Program-made: the position numbers and the translations under genes | From: Candidatus Eiseniibacteriota bacterium | Lineage (GTDB): Bacteria; Eisenbacteria; RBG-16-71-46; SZUA-252 | DNA length: 11,598 bases | Reading direction: 5' to 3' | NCBI GenBank assembly: GCA_016880395.1 | Contig: JAEHDN010000118.1 | Coordinates: 1 to 11,598, forward strand | In this document: in pieces, positions 6,165 through 11,598 of the stretch | How the letters are laid out: each line of letters starts with the position of its first letter | Position numbering within the stretch: position 1 is the stretch's first letter | Notes under the pieces: model-generated | What the model saw: only the letters and a program-made list of their open reading frames with translations | Database searches by the model: none | What the model was told of the DNA's origin: nothing

Positions 6165-6551
6165 ATGATCATCGCGGCCCAGATCCTCTTGACGCTCGGG
6201 GTCCTCACGTTCGTTCTCGCTCCGCTCGTCCTCTATCGAGGCGAGCGGAGCTGGACCGAGCCGCGGCTCGAGGAGCGACGGCGCACGCTCACGGAACGCA
6301 AGGCCCGCCTTTACGGCGCGCTCCTCGATCTGGACTTCGACCGCGACTCTGGCAAGATCTCGACGGAGGACCACGGCCGCCTCCGCGAGGAGGTCATGGC
6401 GGAGGTGCTCCAGGTGCTCGCGGAGGAGGAGAAGGTCGTTCCGCAGGGCCAGCGCCGTCCCGTTGTGCTCGAAGGAGGAGATCGCGTGGAGCGAATGATC
6501 GAGGAGTACAAGAAGGGGCACCGCCCGAAGGCGGGAGCCGCACGGCCATGA
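6165..6551 (+). CDS. small CcmI-N-terminal-like membrane protein, ccm operon
   Basis: This 128-aa protein starts with one membrane helix (about 3-24) followed by a basic residue and a charged helical region, so the bulk is predicted cytoplasmic. Residues about 45-86 (ERKARLYGALLDLDFD, then SGKIS-EDHGRLREEV) resemble the helix-turn-helix hairpin in the N-terminal part of CcmI (pattern L-D-x-x-x-x-x-G-K-[IL]-S-x-E-D-x-x-x-L-R). The TPR domain of full CcmI, which binds apocytochrome, is absent. The C-terminus is hydrophilic and basic (YKKGHRPKAG). It has its own strong ribosome site after a 60-bp gap from ccmH, and its TGA overlaps the next ATG (ATGA). A role as a membrane adaptor in cytochrome maturation is inferred from position and weak similarity; the gene is otherwise uncharacterised to me. 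Confidence 0.75.
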   Translation: MIIAAQILLTLGVLTFVLAPLVLYRGERSWTEPRLEERRRTLTERKARLYGALLDLDFDRDSGKISTEDHGRLREEVMAEVLQVLAEEEKVVPQGQRRPVVLEGGDRVERMIEEYKKGHRPKAGAARP

Positions 6552-7789
6552 GGCGCATCGCCCCGCTCGCCGTCCTGGCGCTCGCCCTGCTGGCTCTCGT
6601 CGCCCCCTCGGTCCGCGCCCTCACCATCGAGGGCCATGTCCTCAAGGGAGGGGACCGGAAGCCGACCTCCGGGATCCCGATCTCCCTCCATCCCGTCCGC
6701 GGAGACCAGGAGCTGCCCGGACAGACGATCGGCTCCGGAGCGGACGGCTCCTACCGGTTCACCGGGCTCGCGAAGGATCCTTCGATCTCCTACTTCCTCT
6801 CGACCGAATACGAGGGAGCCTTCTACACGGAGGGCCCGATCGAGTTCGGGGGGACGGAAACCGGGAGGAAGGACATCCAGATCTACGACGTGGGGCGCGA
6901 CATCGCGTCGGTCCGGGTCACGAACCACCACATCGTGGTGGAGCGGGCCGAGGACCATCTGCACATCACCGAGATCCTGATCTTCCAGAACGACGGCAAC
7001 ACGGCGTACCTCGGCACCGGGCTCAACCACGCGGAGAACGTGGGCGTGCGGCTCGGGCTCCCCGCGTCGGTCGAGAAGTTCGAGCCGGGCATGGGTGGGG
7101 ACGAGGGCTCGGTGGTGGTCCAGGGAAGGGATCTCTCGAGCCAGCGACCCATCCCGCCGGGACAGCGTCCGTTCAGCTTCAGCTATCAGATCCCTCTCTC
7201 TGGCCGGATGGATCTCTCGCACCGCCTCTACTTCCCGACGGACGCGGTCGACATCATGATCAACGATCCCGGGCTCAAGCTCGAGGGAAGCTCGCTGACC
7301 TACACGGGCTCGCGGGATCAGGGGGGCAAGAAGTTCGAGATCTACCAGGCGCGGAACCTGCCCGTCGGCGCGGAGGTCACGATGCGCGTCCGCGGCGCGG
7401 GCTTCTGGTCGAACCCGAAGATCTATCCCTGGCTCGCGGCTCCGTTCGTGATCGCGGGCATCCTCATCTTCGCGGCTCGCCGCGGACGGCACGGCGAGAC
7501 CCCGGCCCAGGCGCATGCCCGCGTGCACGCGCCGCGCGAGGAGCACGGCCAGGACGGCCACCCCGCGCGCGAGCCGGTGCCCGTTGCCACGATGCGCGCG
7601 CCCGCGCCGGGAGCGTCCTCCAACGGCGACGACGATCTCCCGACCGTCTACCTCTATCTCATCGAGGCGCTCGACCGCGGCCTCGAGCGCGGCGAGTTCA
7701 CGCGCGAGAGCCACGATCTCGTCCGCGGCAATCTGAAGCGCCGCCTCGAGCTGATCCTGTCGGACCGAGCCACGTCCGGAACCCGCTGA
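6548..7789 (+). CDS. secreted beta-domain membrane-anchored protein, ccm operon, function unknown
   Basis: This 413-aa protein has a signal peptide (about 1-24, MRRIAPLAVLALALLALVAPSV). A carboxypeptidase-regulatory/transthyretin-like beta domain follows (about 26-113; IEGHV, GIPISLHPV, DGSYRFTGL). A second beta-rich domain (about 117-285) includes VTNHHIVVE, TEILIFQNDG and a GQRPFSFSYQIPL strand. A membrane helix (about 293-310) ends in RRGR, then a disordered His/Pro/Ala-rich stretch (about 312-360) leads to a helical hairpin (about 366-405) similar in pattern to that of the preceding gene. Predicted topology is a periplasmic body with a cytoplasmic tail. I see no cysteine in the body and no catalytic motif. 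Position between ccmH and ccmA suggests a structural or substrate-presenting role in cytochrome maturation, but that is inference. Its start overlaps the preceding stop; ccmA begins 10 nt after its own stop. Confidence 0.8.
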   Translation: MRRIAPLAVLALALLALVAPSVRALTIEGHVLKGGDRKPTSGIPISLHPVRGDQELPGQTIGSGADGSYRFTGLAKDPSISYFLSTEYEGAFYTEGPIEFGGTETGRKDIQIYDVGRDIASVRVTNHHIVVERAEDHLHITEILIFQNDGNTAYLGTGLNHAENVGVRLGLPASVEKFEPGMGGDEGSVVVQGRDLSSQRPIPPGQRPFSFSYQIPLSGRMDLSHRLYFPTDAVDIMINDPGLKLEGSSLTYTGSRDQGGKKFEIYQARNLPVGAEVTMRVRGAGFWSNPKIYPWLAAPFVIAGILIFAARRGRHGETPAQAHARVHAPREEHGQDGHPAREPVPVATMRAPAPGASSNGDDDLPTVYLYLIEALDRGLERGEFTRESHDLVRGNLKRRLELILSDRATSGTR

Positions 7790-7799
7790 TCCCCTCGCG

Positions 7800-8441
7800 G
7801 TGATTCTCCGGGCCGAAGCCGTCCACAAGCGCTTCGACGACAGGCCCGTCCTCTCCGGCGTCTCGATCACGCTCGAACCGGGGCACGTGGTGCTCCTGTC
7901 GGGCGCGAACGGGTCCGGCAAGACGACCCTCGCGCGGATCATCTCGACGCTCCTCCCGCCCGACGAGGGCCAGGTCACGATGGACGACGTTCCGGTCTCG
8001 GAGCGGCGCACGCAGGTGCGCCGAGCCATCGGATTCGCGAGCCACGCCCCGCTCCTCTATCTCGCGCTCACCCCGGTCGAGAACCTCGAGTTCTTCGCGC
8101 GGCTATCGGGCGTGCGGGACGGGCGCCGGCGCGCCCGGGCGCTCCTCGAGCGATTCGGCCTCGGTTACGCGGCGGACCGCCCGATCGCGCACTTCTCCCG
8201 CGGCATGCTGCAGCGCGTCGTGCTCTGCCGCTCGCTCCTCAACGATCCCGAGGTTCTGATCTTCGATGAGCCCTACGCGGGACTCGACGACGCCGGGGTC
8301 GCGGCGGTGAACGACGTGCTGACCGAGGGGAAGGCGCGCGGCCGCGCCACGCTCCTGATCGCCCACGACAAGGAGCGAGGCGAAGGCGTGATCACGCGCA
8401 CGGTGCGGCTCGCGAACGGCCGCGCTCAGGAGGCTGCGTGA
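7800..8441 (+). CDS. ccmA: heme-trafficking ABC transporter ATPase CcmA
   Basis: CcmA is the ATPase of the CcmABCD complex; ATP hydrolysis releases holo-CcmE from CcmC. The 213-aa protein has Walker A G35-ANGSGK-T42, the ABC signature region F-S133-R-G135-MLQR, Walker B VLIF-D156-E157-P and the H-loop histidine H189 (LIAHD). The Q-loop area reads GFASHAPLLYLALTPVENL, with Ala where GHQP of the E. coli protein has Gln. The LY..LT..ENL context is typical of heme-exporter CcmA. The start is a GTG without an obvious ribosome site, 10 nt after the preceding stop, and it places the first beta strand (ILRAEAVHKRF) correctly. The stop overlaps the ccmB GTG. Confidence 0.95.
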   Translation: MILRAEAVHKRFDDRPVLSGVSITLEPGHVVLLSGANGSGKTTLARIISTLLPPDEGQVTMDDVPVSERRTQVRRAIGFASHAPLLYLALTPVENLEFFARLSGVRDGRRRARALLERFGLGYAADRPIAHFSRGMLQRVVLCRSLLNDPEVLIFDEPYAGLDDAGVAAVNDVLTEGKARGRATLLIAHDKERGEGVITRTVRLANGRAQEAA

Positions 8442-9109
8442 TCTTCCTCGTCGTCATGCGCAAGGACTTGAAGCTCTTCGTGCGGGACGCGAAGTTCCTC
8501 GCGACGCTCGGTCTCTTCAGCGCGTCGCTCGTCCTGATCCTGAGCGTGGCGTTCGGCCCCATCTTCGCCCAGCCGGCGCGCGAGGCGGCCGCCACGGTCT
8601 GGGCTGCCCTCTTCTTCGCCGGCGTGCTCGGGCTCACCCGCTCGCTCGAGCTGGAGGGGGAGTCGGGAGCGGGGGACGCGCTCCGGCTGAGCGGCGCCGA
8701 TCCCTTCTCCCTCTACATCGGGAAGACGCTCGCCAACTTCGCGCTCCTCGCGGCGGTCTTCCTCCTGCTCCTGCCGCTCACGGCGGTCTTCTTCGACGTG
8801 GGCACGCTCAGGGCGCTCCCGGGCGTGCTCGGCGTTGCCGCCCTGGCGCTCATCGGATATAGTGCGTGGGGAACGCTCTTCGCCGCCCTGGCCCGGGGAC
8901 TCCAGGCCCGGGAGCTTCTCCTCTCGGTTCTCCTGTTTCCTTCCCTGGTTCCCCTCTGGATCGGCGCGGTCAAGCTGACACACGCGTACTGGGGCGGGGC
9001 GCCGGTGGACGAGGTGAAGGACTGGGTGAAGGTGATGGCGGTCATGGACGTGCTCGGCCTCGCCCTGGCGGCGTGGCTCTACGAGGCGGTTCAGGAGGCG
9101 GCGGAATGA
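8438..9109 (+). CDS. ccmB: heme-trafficking ABC transporter permease CcmB
   Basis: CcmB is the membrane partner of CcmA in the complex that frees heme-loaded CcmE. This 223-aa protein has the usual length and six hydrophobic segments (about 20-42, 49-67, 97-118, 126-152, 158-180 and 199-217). Conserved CcmB blocks are visible: FFAGVLGLTRSLELEGE, then SGADPFSLYIGKTLANF, and LLFPSLVPLWIGAV. The GTG start overlaps the ccmA TGA and is preceded by a perfect AGGAGG (8428-8433) 4 nt upstream. The stop overlaps the ccmC ATG (ATGA). Confidence 0.94.
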   Translation: MIFLVVMRKDLKLFVRDAKFLATLGLFSASLVLILSVAFGPIFAQPAREAAATVWAALFFAGVLGLTRSLELEGESGAGDALRLSGADPFSLYIGKTLANFALLAAVFLLLLPLTAVFFDVGTLRALPGVLGVAALALIGYSAWGTLFAALARGLQARELLLSVLLFPSLVPLWIGAVKLTHAYWGGAPVDEVKDWVKVMAVMDVLGLALAAWLYEAVQEAAE

Positions 9110-9810
9110 CGACAGAGATTCCGGTCTGGTGGAGCCGGGGCGCGCGCTGGCTCTGGATCGCGGCGATCGCGCTCGTGCTGTGCTCGTTCTGGCTCGTGGT
9201 CCGCGCTCCGGTGGAAGCGATCATGGGTCCGGTCCAGAAGATCGTCTACGTCCACGTGCCGAGCGCGATCGTGACGCTCCTCGCCTTCGGCGTGACCTTT
9301 GCGGCCGGGATCGCCTACCTCTCCACGAAGCAGTGGATCTGGGACGCGATCGGCGCGGCGTCGTGCGAGGTCGGCCTCGTGTTCGCCACCGTCGTCATGA
9401 TCACGGGACCGCTCTGGGCCCGCTCCGCCTGGAACACCTGGTGGACCTGGGAGCCGCGGCTCACCACGTTCCTGATCCTCTGGATCCTCTACGCGGGCTA
9501 TCAGGTGATCCGCAGCTCGCTCAAGTCGGGCTCGAAGCGCACCATCTCGGCCATCATGGGGATCGTCTTCTTCGCGAACCTCCCGGTGGTCTGGAAGTCC
9601 GTCGAGTGGTGGCGCGGCTCGCTCCACCCGAAGAACGTCACGATGTCCCCGGACATGCGTCAGGTGCTCCTCGTCGGCATGGCCGCCTGGTTCGTCTTCT
9701 ATCTCGCGACGTTCGAACGGAGGCTACGGCTCGAGTGGATCCGCGAGGCCAGATCCCGCGAGGGGCACGCCACCGCCGACTCCGCATTCTTGGAGGCTCG
9801 CGTCCGATGA
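9106..9810 (+). CDS. ccmC: heme handling protein CcmC
   Basis: CcmC binds heme in its periplasmic WWD domain and attaches it to CcmE. This 234-aa protein has six membrane segments (about 15-34, 47-72, 84-104, 119-137, 147-163 and 185-203). The WWD region is W109-NTWWTWEPRLTTF, with Glu116 where the classical motif has Asp. The axial histidines are at H50 (VYVHVPSA) and H174 (RGSLHPK), both in conserved context. AGGAGG at 9093-9098 sits 7 nt before the ATG, and the ATG overlaps the ccmB stop. The C-terminal tail after the last helix (about 204-234) is charged and somewhat long. Identification is secure. Confidence 0.96.
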   Translation: MTTEIPVWWSRGARWLWIAAIALVLCSFWLVVRAPVEAIMGPVQKIVYVHVPSAIVTLLAFGVTFAAGIAYLSTKQWIWDAIGAASCEVGLVFATVVMITGPLWARSAWNTWWTWEPRLTTFLILWILYAGYQVIRSSLKSGSKRTISAIMGIVFFANLPVVWKSVEWWRGSLHPKNVTMSPDMRQVLLVGMAAWFVFYLATFERRLRLEWIREARSREGHATADSAFLEARVR

Positions 9811-9908
9811 CCTACGCCATCATCGCCTACGTGGTGACCATCCTCCTCTGGCTCCTCTACCTGACCGCGCTCGGCCGCCGCATTCGCGGCGCGCTCGATC
9901 GGCGCTGA
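9807..9908 (+). CDS. ccmD: CcmD-like small membrane protein
   Basis: This 33-residue protein has a single membrane helix (MTYAIIAYVVTILLWLLYLT) followed by a basic tail (GRRIRGALDRR). That is the N-out/C-in arrangement and position of CcmD, which tethers CcmE to CcmABC in the CcmABCD complex. Its ATG overlaps the ccmC TGA (ATGA), and GGAGG (9792-9796) lies 10 nt upstream. It is shorter than the E. coli protein (about 69 aa), but the family is small and variable, so the call rests mainly on size, topology and location. Confidence 0.8.
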   Translation: MTYAIIAYVVTILLWLLYLTALGRRIRGALDRR

Positions 9909-9921
9909 GAAGATTCCCTCC

Positions 9922-10257
9922 GTGCGGGATCACTTCCTGGAATTCGAGATCTCGCCGGAGCTCGTGCACGAGATGATCGAGGCGGGGGAGGACCCCATCC
10001 TCCTCGACGTCCGCGAGGACTGGGAATGGGAGCAGGCGCACCTCGAGGGAGCGATCCACATCCCTCTGACCGAGCTGGAAGCGCGGGTCGAGGAGCTGGA
10101 TCCACGGAGCGAGGTGATCGTCTACTGCCACCACGGTGACCGGAGCGTGGACGGATGTCTGCGGCTCTGGGAGCACGGGTTCCGCAAGGTTCGCAGCTTG
10201 ACCGGGGGGATCGAGGCCTGGTCCGAGCTGATCGACCCGACCGTGCCGCGCTACTAG
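9922..10257 (+). CDS. single-domain rhodanese (sulfurtransferase)
   Basis: This 111-aa protein is one rhodanese domain. It has the LLDVREDWEWEQAHLEGAIHIPL block (about 27-49) and the active-site loop C69-H-H-G-D-R74-S75, which holds the persulfide-forming cysteine in GlpE/PspE-like proteins. GGIEAW (95-100) closes the fold. There is no signal peptide, so it should act in the cytoplasm, moving sulfane sulfur to a thiol acceptor. It starts with GTG 13 nt after the ccmD stop; the ribosome site is poor, and it is probably the last gene of the ccm transcript. Its link to cytochrome maturation is unproven. Confidence 0.92.
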   Translation: MRDHFLEFEISPELVHEMIEAGEDPILLDVREDWEWEQAHLEGAIHIPLTELEARVEELDPRSEVIVYCHHGDRSVDGCLRLWEHGFRKVRSLTGGIEAWSELIDPTVPRY

Positions 10258-10260
10258 CGT

Positions 10261-10303
10261 CCGGAGCGGGCGCGCTCCTGGAGCACGGCGCTCTCTAGCG
10301 CTT
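10261..10303. terminator. tandem hairpins between convergent operons
   Basis: Hairpin one is GGAGCG-GGCG-CGCTCC (10263-10278), extendable by CC/GG with one bulge. Hairpin two is GCGCT-CTCT-AGCGC (10288-10301), followed by TT. They start 5 bp after the rhodanese TAG and cover the TAG of the minus-strand gene, so they may end transcription both ways. Neither has a real T-run. Confidence 0.45.
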
Positions 10304-11491
10304 CGCCGCGCCCGTCCCCCCACCGGGGATACCGCCCCCGGCGTAGCCGGTCAGCTCCATGTAGCCCTCGACCTTCTGGTCGGGATCCCGCTCCTCTTCC
10401 TTCCCTTCGACGTAGCCCTCCCAATAGGCGACCCGCGTGCTCCGCTGGGTGTCCAGCTCCTGGTCGCTGAGCGCGGCCGAGACCTGGATGCGGAGCGGCG
10501 GCTCCTGCGGCGGATGGATCGCGATCTTCCACGCGACCGGATAGCGAGCCCCGGTCCTGGGGCTCGTCCAGGTTCGGAGCGCGTCCATCGTCACCTCGCT
10601 GCCGTGGAACGCGCGCACGCGTCCCTGGCGGTCCACGATGCCGCCGAAGAGATAGGTCGTCTCGCCGATGCGGTCGCGCATGCGATAGAGCATGACGGAC
10701 CGGCCGTCCTCGAGACGCAGCCCGAACCAATCCCAGCCCGCGAGCGTGGAGTCGTACGCGCCGCCGCTCCACTCGTGGTCGTACCAGACCGTGCCGCGCA
10801 CGCGCCGGGGGAGTCCCCCAGGCGGCGCGACCTGTCCGCGCGCCCGCATGCGCGGATCGCTGTGGTAGCGGGAGAAAGAGGTCCCGGCGGCGTTCTTGGC
10901 CGAGAAGTACTGAGGTCCCCACGCGACCGGCTCCGGCCGGCTCGGATCGAGGTCGAGCGACAGCTCTCCGAGATCGCCCGACGCGTGGAGCCGGAACGCG
11001 CCGCTCGGGAGGCGGCGAAGCGACCAGTCGCGGATCCAAACGCCGAGGTCGGTGCTGTCCGCGCCCGCCTGGGCCACGGACGTGCGTCCGACCCGCTCGT
11101 CGAACCGGTAGTAGCGGGACGTGAGGTCCGAGATCGCGTAGTGGGCGAAGTAGAGGTCGCCCGGCCTCCAGGCGGAGCCTCGCGCCGGGCCGAGAGCCCC
11201 CGCGATGCCGCCGGCCGCGTCGATGCGTGCGCGGAAGAAGGTGAGCTGGAATCCCAGGCGGTAGCCCGAGTCGTCGCGCAGGATCCCGGTGAGGTACCAC
11301 CACTCGAGCGGCGAGCCTGGGTGGGCGCCGTGCGCGCGCGGGAAGGTGGTCGCGTCCCGCGCGTTCAATGGATCGAACGGCGCGCGCGCCGCACCGCACA
11401 CACAGGCGGTCAGGAGCGCCACCGCGATGGCCGAGGTGCGGCGCCAGCGCGACGCCACGCCGCCACGCCCCGCCGCCCCGGGCTCAGACAC
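10295..11491 (-). CDS. AttH/CrtC-like lipocalin-type lipoprotein
   Basis: This 398-aa protein begins with a basic N-terminus (SRWRR) and a hydrophobic stretch ending in the lipobox L-T-A-C30, so it is probably an envelope lipoprotein. The body matches the AttH / carotenoid 1,2-hydratase-like (CrtC) lipocalin-type family. It has FPRAHGAHPGSPLE63-WWYLTG, then W236-YDHEWS, GWDWFGLRLEDGRSVMLYR, Y357-WEG and GYMELTGY (377-384). Members bind or process hydrophobic ligands; the AttH type works with the AttEFG ABC transporter, whereas true CrtC hydrates carotenoids. The neighbouring FtsX-like permease supports the AttH reading. The GTG start at 11491 has GAGG about 9 nt upstream, and its first bases overlap the TGA of the permease gene (GTGTCTGA), a coupled operon junction. 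Function beyond the family is not evident. Confidence 0.85.
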   Translation of the reverse strand: MSEPGAAGRGGVASRWRRTSAIAVALLTACVCGAARAPFDPLNARDATTFPRAHGAHPGSPLEWWYLTGILRDDSGYRLGFQLTFFRARIDAAGGIAGALGPARGSAWRPGDLYFAHYAISDLTSRYYRFDERVGRTSVAQAGADSTDLGVWIRDWSLRRLPSGAFRLHASGDLGELSLDLDPSRPEPVAWGPQYFSAKNAAGTSFSRYHSDPRMRARGQVAPPGGLPRRVRGTVWYDHEWSGGAYDSTLAGWDWFGLRLEDGRSVMLYRMRDRIGETTYLFGGIVDRQGRVRAFHGSEVTMDALRTWTSPRTGARYPVAWKIAIHPPQEPPLRIQVSAALSDQELDTQRSTRVAYWEGYVEGKEEERDPDQKVEGYMELTGYAGGGIPGGGTGAAKR

Positions 11492-11598
11492 GGTTCATCG
11501 CCTCGCGCGGTGGAATGCGGGAGGCGCGGCGGGCCGGAGGCAGCGTCGCGAGAAGCGCGGCCGCGAAGAGCATCGCCGCAACGAGGAGCACGCGTCCC
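11484..11598 (-). CDS. FtsX/MacB-like ABC transporter permease, C-terminal end (partial)
   Basis: On the minus strand a frame enters from the right window edge and ends at TGA 11484-11486. The 37 visible residues are a last membrane helix (VLLVAAMLFAAALLATLPPA) followed by ARRASRIPPREAMNRV. That is the ending typical of FtsX/MacB/LolE permeases (helix, P-A-R-R-A-S-R-x-x-P-x-E-A-hydrophobic). The protein starts outside the window. It lies directly upstream of, and overlaps by 8 nt, the AttH-like lipoprotein gene, as in AttEFGH-type export loci. No ATPase is visible in the window. Confidence 0.75.
   Translation of the reverse strand, partial: GRVLLVAAMLFAAALLATLPPARRASRIPPREAMNRV

Noticed and set aside
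6311..8029. 572-codon minus-strand frame across the accessory genes and ccmA
   Set aside because: It is antisense to genes with clear signal peptide, membrane helix and Walker motifs, and has a biased Arg/Glu composition and no recognisable domain.
10295..11491. Carotenoid 1,2-hydratase (CrtC) as a specific call
   Set aside because: The family is shared by CrtC and AttH. A lipobox and an adjacent FtsX-like permease favour AttH, and no carotenoid gene is visible.

Overview
The window is GC-rich DNA, roughly two-thirds G+C by eye. The coding is dense, with GTG starts and stop/start overlaps. It looks chromosomal: I see no transposase, phage gene, rRNA, tRNA or CRISPR array. Lipoprotein and signal-peptide proteins plus a cytochrome c maturation (System I) operon point to a Gram-negative bacterium. 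The Cys-type CcmE, the five-cysteine CcmH and the unfamiliar accessory genes suggest a less-studied lineage (Eisenbacteria-, Gemmatimonadota- or Deltaproteobacteria-like) rather than classical Proteobacteria. This placement is an inference, not a phylogenetic result.

Left flank (1-3014): the 3' end of a DUF899/thioredoxin-like protein (+) converges on a serine hydrolase of the class C beta-lactamase type (-). A divergent GC-rich intergenic stretch separates the hydrolase from a secreted PAP2-type phosphatase (+). A rhomboid-family intramembrane serine protease (+) follows. The last two genes each have a TANNNT hexamer exactly 9 nt before the ATG, suggesting short-leader or leaderless transcripts.

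Core (3015-10257): a promoter-like TTGACT-N16-CACAAT precedes a tightly packed operon: ccmE, ccmF, ccmH, a small CcmI-like membrane protein, a secreted beta-rich membrane-anchored protein, ccmA, ccmB, ccmC, ccmD and a rhodanese. CcmA and CcmB form the ATPase and a permease. CcmC with CcmD loads heme onto CcmE. CcmF (with CcmH) would attach heme to apocytochromes. Most junctions are ATGA or GTGA overlaps, so translation is probably coupled. The unusual points are: CcmE carries CPSKY (Cys instead of the usual heme-binding His); CcmH has C-P-C-S-C plus C-T-C instead of LRCxxCQ; no CcmG and no TPR-type CcmI is present; and two accessory membrane genes sit between ccmH and ccmA. This arrangement is the best candidate for an incompletely described variant system.

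Right flank (10258-11598, minus strand): tandem hairpins separate the operon from a convergent AttH/CrtC-like lipocalin-type lipoprotein gene. The start of that gene overlaps the 3' end of an FtsX/MacB-type ABC transporter permease that runs off the window, suggesting an AttEFGH-like export system.
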